Shown here in pieces: positions 3,789-9,593 of a stretch of 9,593 nt of DNA (position 1 is its first letter; the number at the start of each line of letters is the position of its first letter). A model generated the notes under the pieces. That model worked only from the letters and a program-made list of their open reading frames with translations. It searched no databases and was not told the DNA's origin. The DNA is from Rickettsiales bacterium (GTDB lineage Bacteria > Pseudomonadota > Alphaproteobacteria > Rs-D84), in NCBI GenBank assembly GCA_031273075.1, contig JAISSM010000035.1:1-9593 (forward strand), in the 5' to 3' direction. The position numbers and the translations under genes were made by a program.

Positions 3789-6700
3789 TACATTCCGCCG
3801 GTTTTTCTGATATAGCGCAACGGCTCCGCCGACCGGGTTCTTTGCGCGTTTTGCCGCGAGCCGTATGGATCGTATGAACCATATGAACCGTATCTTTGGT
3901 TTTGGGTTTGGGTTTGGTTTTGACTTTGCGTCGCCGAACTATTCGCGCCGGTGGATCCCAATCTGTATTTGAACATGGCCGAAAGGCCCCATCCCTCGCG
4001 CAGGCCGCCGTAATATTCGCCGCCCAAAATCAGAGATATTTCGCGACCCTCTATCGCCACGCCCGCGCCCCCGAACATCGTCGCCCCCCGCAGTTCCGGC
4101 GCCTCTATATTTTTGCCCAAAACTTCCGCGCGCGCCTCGGTCCCGGGTTCGTAATTATATCCGCCCTCTATATACGGCCGGACGTCGCCTGTTCCGACCG
4201 TCAATCTTCCGGTTCCGCGTATATGCGCGGAAGTCATTTTTTCAAACTTAACGGTCTCCCCGCTCGACACCTTCGCATCGAACGCGTTCGTCGTCGTGGA
4301 TATGTATTTCACGGACCCCTCGAACTCCGAATCGTTCATCAGGCCGGCAAATACAAATCCCAGGCCCGCATGACCGCCGTAATACTGGGTCTTCGCCTCA
4401 AACTCCGCGATTTGTCCGGGTTGAAGGCCGATTAAATCGCCGCTCTCGTAACTTGCATTAAGCACGCCGCCGCGCAGCGCGCCCTCCATATAAAGCGCCC
4501 CCGCGCCAAGCCTTAACATCACGCCGCCGCCGGCGTAATCCATTTTTCCCGTCGCCGTCACGTCGTTAAGAGGATCCCCGTTAAACTCGCCCTCCACTTC
4601 ATTGAACGCGTCGTATTTTCCGTTTCCGTATTCCACGAATCCGCCCAGCATCGCGCCCTTCGACGACGTCGCGAATCCGCCGACGAACTGCGTCCCCTGA
4701 ACTTCTATGCGCGATCCGGTTTCGTATTTCGACCGGCCCGTCGCCGCGGTCGCGAACACGCCGACCGGACTTCCGTTAAATCCCGCCTCCCTTGCCGCCT
4801 TGACCATTCCGGAGGTGCCGGCGGACGCGACAAAGTCCGCCGCCTGGTTCGCAAACGCAAAGCCCGCGATCGCGCCTTCACTGAACGATTTAGTTTGCGG
4901 ATTCAAGGTTCCGGCGCCGGAACCATTGGGGCCGTTGGGATCGGTCGGACCCGTCGCGCCGCTTTCCTTCACGGTCAGAACCAGTTTCTTATCCTCTTCG
5001 ACATCCAGATCCGCATCGTATATCAAACTGACGCCCTGTATGAATTTAAGAGTGTTGTCGGACGCGATCAGCGCAAGAGAGTCTATCAAATAAACTTTGT
5101 CGCCGACTTCGAACGGAGACGAAGCGCCGTCTATTCCGACGTTTATATCAAGTCCCGCAACGTTGACCGAACCAAGGACGCCAAGCATCGTTGATATCGG
5201 GTCGGTCGCGGTATTGGACGGAATATAAAAACTTAAATTCGAGCCCCTGAAATCCATATTTCCGACTATTTCGTTCGCGCCGTAAAAATTATAGCCGACG
5301 GCGGAAATTTTGTTCGAATTCAGCAAGGTGATCGCGCTTTCGTTTTTCATAGTCAATTCTTTCAAGCGCAGCGTTTGCGCCGAAGAATAATCCAAAACCA
5401 AAAAGCCGCCGTCCAATATCAGATCGGTTCCGGGGGTATAGTTGGAATACCCCGTTTTACTGTAAGCCGGGACGAACAGTCCGTGCCCCTGCCCCTGTCC
5501 CGCCGCGGCGTCCGCGTATGTCTTAGAGCCAAGGCGAAGGGTCGAATTTTCGACGCGGACCTCTTTTGCGCCGATCACGAAGTTGTTAAGGTATGTCGTG
5601 CCGGCGCCGGTCACGAGCACATCGTAAACCATATTGCCGCCGCCTTCCATTTGGTCGTTCACGGTTATTTTTCTGCCGGTCTTCGCATCGAATTTTATGG
5701 TTTCGACCTTGGTCTGAGAGGGCGGTTCTATATAGCCTATGAATATCGCGTTATATACTTTTCCGCGGCTTGCGTCTTTCGTCCAGTTGCCCGTAAATTC
5801 GATGTCTTTGGCGTCCGCGGAAAAGTCAAGCCCCTTGTCCGTATAAATCGCGCCGCCGTACGCGGAGCCGCCATTCGGGGATGCGCTTTGGCTTTCGGCG
5901 CCGTTACCCGTGAAACTCGCGCTTATGATCCCCAGCGTTCCGGTCCCATAGTTGTATATCGCGCCGCCGCGAACGACATTGTCCAGACCGGAGCCCTGCG
6001 CCTTATTGTTCATAAAATCCCCGGTTATGTCGCCGATCGTCCCGTTGGAATTAAAAATCGCGCCGCCAAACGCGCTGTTGTTCGAGGCAACGGCGGTATT
6101 GTTTCCAAATGTTCCCGTTATGTCGCCGATCGTTCCGCTGTTATATATCGCGCCGCCGCGACCGCTTCCGTTCCCAAGGCTTTGGGCGGAGTTATCCGTG
6201 AAAATGCCCTTTATATCGCCGATCACAGAGCCGGGCGCATAATTATAAATCGCGCCGCCCGCGGCATTACCGGCATCGCTTGCCGCATAGTTATCAAAGA
6301 AAACCACGGGCCCGGATATGGCCGCAATGTCCCCTATCGTTCCGCCGGAGTTAAAAATCGCGCCCCCGGACGCCGCCCCGCCCCCGAGGCTTTTGACATA
6401 ATTTCCGGCGAAATTATCCCCGGTTATGCCGCCGATCGTTCCGTTGGAATTGTATATCGCGCCCCCGGACGCGGAACCGGTACCGCTTTCCGCATAGTTG
6501 TCTATAAATCTCGATCCTATAATTCCAAGCGCCGCCCCGGCCCCGTCGTTATATATCGCGCCGCCGGACGCCGCCCCGCCCCCGAGAGTTTTGGCATAAT
6601 TTCCGACGAAATTATTCGCCAGAAAATTACCGGTCATATCCCCTATTTGACCCCTATTATATATCGCGCCGCCGGACGCGCCGTTGTCCGCGGAGACCGC

Positions 6701-7567
6701 GCCGTTATATTCGAACGCCCCTTCGATTATGTCGCCGATCACAGAGCCGGGCGCATAGTTGTATATCGCGCCTCCGTGCGCGTTTCCGCCCCCAAGGCTT
6801 TGGGTTCTATTGCCTATGAAAACGCCGGTCACACCGCCTATCGTTCCGATGTTGTATATCGCGCCGCCGGCCGAAAAACTGTTATTGCTCAGCGCATAGT
6901 TTCCTATAAAATCCCCTTCCATATCCCCTATCACACCCCTGTTATGCAGCGCGCCGCCAAAGGTAAAAAAATCGCCCGTCACATAATTCTCAAGGAAGTT
7001 GCCGGTTATACTTCCTATCGCCCCGCCCGTGTTGTTGTATATCGCGCCCCCATATAAATATGCATCGACGCCGACATCGCCCTCCACATAATTTTGGTAA
7101 AAGTCGCCGATTATGTCCCCAACGACACTGCCATTGTTATATATCGCGCCGCCGCCCTCGTCATTGTCCGCAGAGTTCGCCGCGGTAATCGAAAAGAAGC
7201 TTCCATTAAACCAGGCTATGGAGTCGCCCATGGCGCCGCTTAGATCTTCGCGGCCGGTTTTAAGATACGCCGAGTCTATGGTGACGTCGCCATAATCCAC
7301 GGATATTTTATAATATTGGAGGTCGTCATTATCGTCCAGATACGAGAAGTCGGCCGAGTCCGCGTCCGACGGCACCATCTCGATCTTATGCTGGCCCGTT
7401 ACCATTACCGCGTCCGTGATGTCCTTGACATTCCACGGATTCAATGTAGCATCGTAGTTATATGCGGGATTGTCCGGGTCGCTCAGGTCCACGCCGGCAC
7501 GCGCAGGCGCAAGCGCAAGCGCAATGAAAAATGAAGAATGAAGAATGAAGAAAGCAAGTTTTTTCAT
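3782..7567 (-). CDS. Autotransporter with chlamydial-Pmp-like GGA[IL]/FxxN passenger repeats
   Basis: The 1261-residue product is a type V secreted surface protein. It has a Sec signal peptide (about 1-24, ending PARA), then a passenger with 14 copies of GGA[IL][YFH][NT] between residues 139 and 575. These alternate with FxxN motifs (FLEN, FIGN, FIDN, FTDN, FTGN), the paired motif of chlamydial polymorphic membrane proteins, which implies a beta-helix. A further beta-rich passenger (600-865), a Gly/Pro/Asn linker (869-890) and a C-terminal barrel of about 310 residues (893-1204, ending GLSAMFKYRLG) follow. Unusually, a tail of about 57 residues comes after the apparent last strand: Gln/Asn/Thr-rich (1214-1224), a YGSYGSYDPYGS stretch, and a final GGMYW. 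The terminal aromatic residue fits an outer-membrane signature. Adhesion or host interaction is an inference. The signal-peptide codons lie in a 7-bp repeat tract, so expression may vary by phase. Confidence 0.9.
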   Translation of the reverse strand: MKKLAFFILHSSFFIALALAPARAGVDLSDPDNPAYNYDATLNPWNVKDITDAVMVTGQHKIEMVPSDADSADFSYLDDNDDLQYYKISVDYGDVTIDSAYLKTGREDLSGAMGDSIAWFNGSFFSITAANSADNDEGGGAIYNNGSVVGDIIGDFYQNYVEGDVGVDAYLYGGAIYNNTGGAIGSITGNFLENYVTGDFFTFGGALHNRGVIGDMEGDFIGNYALSNNSFSAGGAIYNIGTIGGVTGVFIGNRTQSLGGGNAHGGAIYNYAPGSVIGDIIEGAFEYNGAVSADNGASGGAIYNRGQIGDMTGNFLANNFVGNYAKTLGGGAASGGAIYNDGAGAALGIIGSRFIDNYAESGTGSASGGAIYNSNGTIGGITGDNFAGNYVKSLGGGAASGGAIFNSGGTIGDIAAISGPVVFFDNYAASDAGNAAGGAIYNYAPGSVIGDIKGIFTDNSAQSLGNGSGRGGAIYNSGTIGDITGTFGNNTAVASNNSAFGGAIFNSNGTIGDITGDFMNNKAQGSGLDNVVRGGAIYNYGTGTLGIISASFTGNGAESQSASPNGGSAYGGAIYTDKGLDFSADAKDIEFTGNWTKDASRGKVYNAIFIGYIEPPSQTKVETIKFDAKTGRKITVNDQMEGGGNMVYDVLVTGAGTTYLNNFVIGAKEVRVENSTLRLGSKTYADAAAGQGQGHGLFVPAYSKTGYSNYTPGTDLILDGGFLVLDYSSAQTLRLKELTMKNESAITLLNSNKISAVGYNFYGANEIVGNMDFRGSNLSFYIPSNTATDPISTMLGVLGSVNVAGLDINVGIDGASSPFEVGDKVYLIDSLALIASDNTLKFIQGVSLIYDADLDVEEDKKLVLTVKESGATGPTDPNGPNGSGAGTLNPQTKSFSEGAIAGFAFANQAADFVASAGTSGMVKAAREAGFNGSPVGVFATAATGRSKYETGSRIEVQGTQFVGGFATSSKGAMLGGFVEYGNGKYDAFNEVEGEFNGDPLNDVTATGKMDYAGGGVMLRLGAGALYMEGALRGGVLNASYESGDLIGLQPGQIAEFEAKTQYYGGHAGLGFVFAGLMNDSEFEGSVKYISTTTNAFDAKVSSGETVKFEKMTSAHIRGTGRLTVGTGDVRPYIEGGYNYEPGTEARAEVLGKNIEAPELRGATMFGGAGVAIEGREISLILGGEYYGGLREGWGLSAMFKYRLGSTGANSSATQSQNQTQTQNQRYGSYGSYDPYGSRQNAQRTRSAEPLRYIRKTGGMYW
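5843..7153 (-). repeat. Degenerate coding repeats for the GGA[IL] passenger motif (14 copies)
   Basis: Each copy includes a sequence close to TATATCGCGCCGCC on the plus strand (coding GGAIYN on the minus strand), spaced roughly 75 to 125 bases apart. Some neighbouring stretches are nearly identical, for example the YAPGSVIGDI segments near residues 271 and 441, and the SLGGG or TLGGG plus AASGGAI stretches near 328 and 394. This suggests recent internal duplication or gene conversion. Confidence 0.9.
7524..7551. repeat. 7-bp repeat tract ATGAAGA (4 units, one altered) in the autotransporter signal peptide
   Basis: Units: ATGAAAA, ATGAAGA x3. On the minus strand they encode residues 6 to 15 (FFILHSSFFI). 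Loss of one unit would put a TGA in frame about 25 codons in. Gain of one unit would reach a TAA slightly later. The truncated gene at 1-49 has four perfect units in the same place. Confidence 0.95.
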
Positions 7568-7585
7568 GTCGGGTATTTTCCGTGT

Positions 7586-7594
7586 ATTATAACA
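7586..7594 (-). promoter_or_regulatory. Extended -10 promoter of the autotransporter gene
   Basis: On the minus strand TGTTATAAT: a TG plus a perfect TATAAT, ending 18 bases before the ATG at 7567. A poly-T stretch lies where the -35 box would be (about 7607-7614), so recognition probably rests on the extended -10 or on an activator. The module is conserved at 50-104. Confidence 0.65.
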
Positions 7595-7626
7595 TATTTT
7601 CAGGATAAAAAAAAGAAAGTATTAAT

Positions 7627-7654
7627 AGTTATTAGTTATCAGTTATTAGTTATA
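7627..7654. repeat. 7-bp repeat tract AGTTATT/AGTTATC (4 units) upstream of the autotransporter promoter
   Basis: Units: AGTTATT, AGTTATC, AGTTATT, AGTTATA. It sits directly beyond the promoter module, in the place taken by the AGTCAAC tract (105-139) upstream of the paralogous gene. Confidence 0.9.
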
Positions 7655-7670
7655 AGTCGGGTTTGTATGA

Positions 7671-7775
7671 GGTGGGGTGTGTTTCTATGAAACACACCTT
7701 GTTTGCGAAGCAAACAACCGTTTCCTGTTTACGGAGTAAACAGGAAAGGCGGGTTTTATAAAAACCCGCCCCACC
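7671..7775. repeat. Composite hairpin element with GGTGGGG/CCCCACC ends, copy B
   Basis: Four consecutive perfect hairpins, each with a 3-base loop: GGTGTGTTTC/GAAACACACC (7676-7698, TAT), TTGTTTGC/GCAAACAA (7699-7717, GAA), TTTCCTGTTTAC/GTAAACAGGAAA (7721-7747, GGA), GGCGGGTTTT/AAAACCCGCC (7748-7770, ATA). They are enclosed by GGTGGGG (7671-7677) and CCCCACC (7769-7775). The first two hairpins match copy A (3566-3704) almost base for base. No coding capacity is seen. Confidence 0.9.
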
Positions 7776-7794
7776 CAGCAAAGTTTTGGGTGGG
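7770..7794 (-). terminator. Hairpin just after the 412-residue gene
   Basis: CCCACCCA (7770-7777) pairs with TGGGTGGG (7787-7794). On the minus strand it begins six bases past the stop codon and is followed by GCGGGTTTTTAT, then another hairpin of copy B. A transcription terminator for the 412-residue gene is plausible, and it shares its downstream arm with the end of the composite element. Confidence 0.55.
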
Positions 7795-7799
7795 CTCTG

Positions 7800-9038
7800 T
7801 TAATGACACTGCGGGGAGACGGCGACGCGGCGGGCGGTTGTGTGCGCGTGGTTGGCCGGGGGCGTCCGGGTTTCGGAGGTCGCCGAGACCGTCACGTTCT
7901 GTTTTACGCCCAACTGTCTGATATTATACGACGTCTTGGTCGTATGGGTCCGTCCGAAACTTATCGCTTCATTGACCGACAATATCCACGGGGATAAAAG
8001 TTCCGCCACTTTCGGATTGAACTCCGCCTTCATTCTTTCGCTGCGAAGCGCGCCCCCGCGAAGGCCCGGCGATATCGTATATCTCAATCTGGATCTGTTT
8101 ATGCGCGGCTCTATCCCCTTTTCCTCGCAGATTTTTTTATCCACGACGCATAACAACTCCGCGATTTCCTGTTGTGGAAGCATATCGCCCTCTTTCAGCG
8201 GCCACAGATCCTTCCTTTCCACGATCTCTTTTATCCAATCGAAATATTTGTCGGTCGTTTCGACGGCTTTCGCGCGGATGGTCGCCGCCGCGCGCGAGTA
8301 CGCGTCCATACTTGCATAGTCGTAAAGCATATTCGGCAAAAGCGCGTTATATATGTCCAAACTAAAACCAACGCGCTCTTTGTCGCGGCCCCGGAAAGGT
8401 TTTCGGCTTCCAATCCTTATGCAAAGCCTTTTCATTTTAAGTTTCGTAATCGTCGGGTCTTTCGCACGCTGAATCTTATTTATCTCGCAAATCTTGTCCG
8501 CCAACTTCCAGAGGCCGGATTTGAATTTTTTCGGAAGCTCTTTTTGCGCCAATTCCACAGCATAAAGCTCTTTTTTCAGCGAAATTTTGCCGTTCTCCCT
8601 CATCCCGATCGATATTTTGCCCCTTAAACTTTTCTCCAGATAGCCTTTCGGAAGGCGCGCCGCCGCAAGGTCGTAAGTTTCCCGATCAAACAAACTTCTG
8701 TTCCGTTTGATAAGCCCAAGGCGCGCGCGAAGCGTCGTATCGGTCGCGCAATACTTGCGGGCCGCCAATCCGACGTGCAGATTTAATATGCTTGAAAACG
8801 ACATCGGTTTGAACTTATGCCTTTCCGATTCGGGCAATCGTTTAAGCGTTTCGGCGTCTTCGTCCTTCATCCGGCCGAACGCATGTTTCAGCGTCACGTC
8901 TGAGATATATTGCCTTTCCATGTTGGAATATTCGTGAAGGTCCAACTCTACCAAGCCGGTCGTATCGGCAAAATACGCGGTAAGAACCGCATCAAGCTCT
9001 AGTTTCCGTTCTTTGGTTATTTCTTTCATTCTTCCCAT
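7800..9038 (-). CDS. Protein of unknown function, 412 residues
   Basis: I do not recognise the family. The product is soluble-looking and mostly helical in character, with no signal peptide and no membrane segment. It is basic, with clusters such as KELPKKFKSGLWKLADK (about 165-181), KLKMKRLCIRIGSRKPFRGR (about 199-218) and RINRSRLRY (about 311-319), which would fit nucleic-acid binding, though no helix-turn-helix or catalytic motif stands out. The last 35 residues (from about KQNVTVSATS) are polar and look disordered. The ATG at 9038 has GGGG five bases upstream; a second ATG three codons later is possible. A good promoter (9062-9090) and a hairpin after the stop suggest a single-gene unit. 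Codon use looks like that of the neighbours. It is divergent from rne. Confidence 0.75.
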   Translation of the reverse strand: MGRMKEITKERKLELDAVLTAYFADTTGLVELDLHEYSNMERQYISDVTLKHAFGRMKDEDAETLKRLPESERHKFKPMSFSSILNLHVGLAARKYCATDTTLRARLGLIKRNRSLFDRETYDLAAARLPKGYLEKSLRGKISIGMRENGKISLKKELYAVELAQKELPKKFKSGLWKLADKICEINKIQRAKDPTITKLKMKRLCIRIGSRKPFRGRDKERVGFSLDIYNALLPNMLYDYASMDAYSRAAATIRAKAVETTDKYFDWIKEIVERKDLWPLKEGDMLPQQEIAELLCVVDKKICEEKGIEPRINRSRLRYTISPGLRGGALRSERMKAEFNPKVAELLSPWILSVNEAISFGRTHTTKTSYNIRQLGVKQNVTVSATSETRTPPANHAHTTARRVAVSPQCH

Positions 9039-9061
9039 TTTTTCCCCGTTTCTTTTAGGTA

Positions 9062-9090
9062 ATTATTATACAACTTTCATGTTTTGTCAA
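9062..9090 (-). promoter_or_regulatory. Promoter of the 412-residue gene
   Basis: On the minus strand: a perfect TTGACA (9090-9085), a 17-base spacer, then AATAAT (9067-9062). A perfect TATAAT also lies at 9070-9065, with a short spacer of 14. The leader would be about 17 bases. Confidence 0.7.
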
Positions 9091-9118
9091 GCCACGGAGC
9101 GGTTTTTGCAGTGGGATT

Positions 9119-9147
9119 TTGACATTTGGGGAAAAACCTGCTAGACT
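9119..9147 (+). promoter_or_regulatory. Promoter of rne
   Basis: A perfect TTGACA (9119-9124), a 17-base spacer, then TAGACT (9142-9147). Transcription from about 9154 gives a leader of about 166 bases before the rne ATG. Two degenerate units of the AGTCAAC 7-bp family (near 9153-9166) follow directly. Confidence 0.7.
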
Positions 9148-9175
9148 GGCCCACAGTCGACAGTAAGGAGCGCAA

Positions 9176-9400
9176 GTGCAAGTTTCATTCGTGTTATTCG
9201 CATTTTTTTGTCTTTGTGCAACGCATATCATCATCGCTTTGATTCCAAAAACGGCGGTCGCCTGCGGAATCCAAAGATCGCGGTCGCGGCTGTTTATGTT
9301 AAAAAACAAAGGATTATTTTATGAAAAATATTTATATAGACGCGGCGCACCCGGAGGAGACCCGCGTCGTCGTGGTGGACGCCGGCAACAGGGTTTCTGA
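9176..9400 (+). CDS. Possible upstream reading frame in the rne leader
   Basis: GTG at 9176 is preceded by AAGGAG (9165-9170) at a spacing of five bases, the best Shine-Dalgarno in the window. The frame encodes a hydrophobic start (VSFVLFAFFCLCA, HIIIALIP) and then a basic stretch (QRSRSR). It overlaps the first 80 bases of rne in another frame. It could be a regulatory leader frame for RNase E or a small membrane peptide. The part beyond 9321 is surely shaped by rne rather than by this frame, so the coding value is uncertain. No homologue is recognised. Confidence 0.3.
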   Translation: MQVSFVLFAFFCLCATHIIIALIPKTAVACGIQRSRSRLFMLKNKGLFYEKYLYRRGAPGGDPRRRGGRRQQGF

Positions 9401-9593
9401 TTTCGATATAGAGACGACCACAAAACCGCAGATCAAAGGCAACGTTTATCTGGCCAAAGTCATTCGCATAGAGCCGTCCCTTCAGGCCGCGTTCGTGGAC
9501 TATGGTTCCGATAAAAACGGGTTTCTTCCGTTCTCGGAAATCCACCCGGACTATTATCAGCTTGATACCGAAAAGAAAAAGCGCATCATAGAA
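9321..9593 (+). CDS. rne: Ribonuclease E, N-terminal 91 residues (runs off the window)
   Basis: RNase E is the endonuclease that starts decay of most mRNAs and matures rRNA and tRNA, and it scaffolds the degradosome. The visible part matches the family start: a beta strand and loop (IYIDAAHPEETRVVVVDAGN, 4-23), DFDIE (27-31), then the S1 domain beginning KGNVYLAKVIRIEPSLQAAF (39-58), VDYG (59-62), NGFLPFSEIHPDYYQ (65-79). The HPEETRVVVV and SEIHPDYYQ wording is alphaproteobacterial. The start is ATG at 9321 with AAAGGA seven bases upstream. The gene is open at the window end, so the catalytic DNase I-like domain and the C-terminal scaffold cannot be seen. The long leader would permit autoregulation, as known for E. 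coli rne; this is inference. Confidence 0.95.
   Translation, partial: MKNIYIDAAHPEETRVVVVDAGNRVSDFDIETTTKPQIKGNVYLAKVIRIEPSLQAAFVDYGSDKNGFLPFSEIHPDYYQLDTEKKKRIIE

Noticed and set aside
5375..7057. A 560-codon open frame on the plus strand opposite the autotransporter gene
   Set aside because: It mirrors the GGA[IL] repeats of the real gene (recurring IYRAA), has no ribosome site, and has no protein-like features. The absence of stops follows from codon bias and repetition on the other strand.
5843..7153. Regularly spaced similar units that could suggest a CRISPR array
   Set aside because: The units are in frame, degenerate and encode GGA[IL]YN motifs; spacing varies and no cas genes are present.
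9055..9309. Minus-strand frame of 84 codons between the 412-residue gene and rne
   Set aside because: It covers both divergent promoters and the rne leader, has no ribosome site, and shows no recognisable features.

Overview
The window reads as a chromosomal piece of an uncultured or host-associated alphaproteobacterium. The S4 protein carries the alphaproteobacterial pattern (GVNLWG, LKGYYGNI, APTVFSARQ, VVEFYSR ending) and the RNase E start (AAHPEETRVVVV, SEIHPDYYQ) is of alphaproteobacterial type. An LptE-like lipoprotein gene sits directly before holA, an arrangement I associate with this class. No database search was run.

Layout. Bases 1-49 (minus) are the first 16 codons of a gene cut by the window edge; they encode the same signal-peptide start as the large autotransporter gene further on. 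Bases 105-549 hold a four-helix-bundle (23S rRNA intervening-sequence family) gene between inverted tracts of a 7-bp repeat. rpsD (549-1181, minus) and lptE-holA (1395-2933, plus) diverge from two overlapping promoters. Bases 2934-3781 have no protein gene that I can support. They hold several palindromic repeats, a likely small RNA with its own promoter and intrinsic terminator (about 3335-3516), and a block of hairpins again bounded by inverted 7-bp repeats. A 1261-residue autotransporter with 14 chlamydial-Pmp-like GGA[IL]/FxxN repeats fills 3782-7567 (minus). A 412-residue protein of unknown family follows (7800-9038, minus), and divergently from it the start of RNase E (9321 to the end, plus) with a leader that may carry a short upstream reading frame.

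The recurring theme is DNA with a strict 7-bp period. Nine clear tracts from five sequence families (AGTCAAC/AGTCCAC, AACAATG/AACAATT, TAGCAAT/TAGCAGA, ATGAAGA, AGTTATT/AGTTATC) lie in leaders, next to stop codons, around a mobile-looking gene, and inside the coding sequence of three signal peptides. Because 7 is not a multiple of 3, gain or loss of a unit inside a signal peptide would shift the frame. For the autotransporter either change gives an early stop, so it is a plausible phase-variable locus. The genes form no single pathway. They are housekeeping genes (translation, LPS transport, replication, RNA decay) interspersed with a surface protein and repeat-rich accessory DNA.
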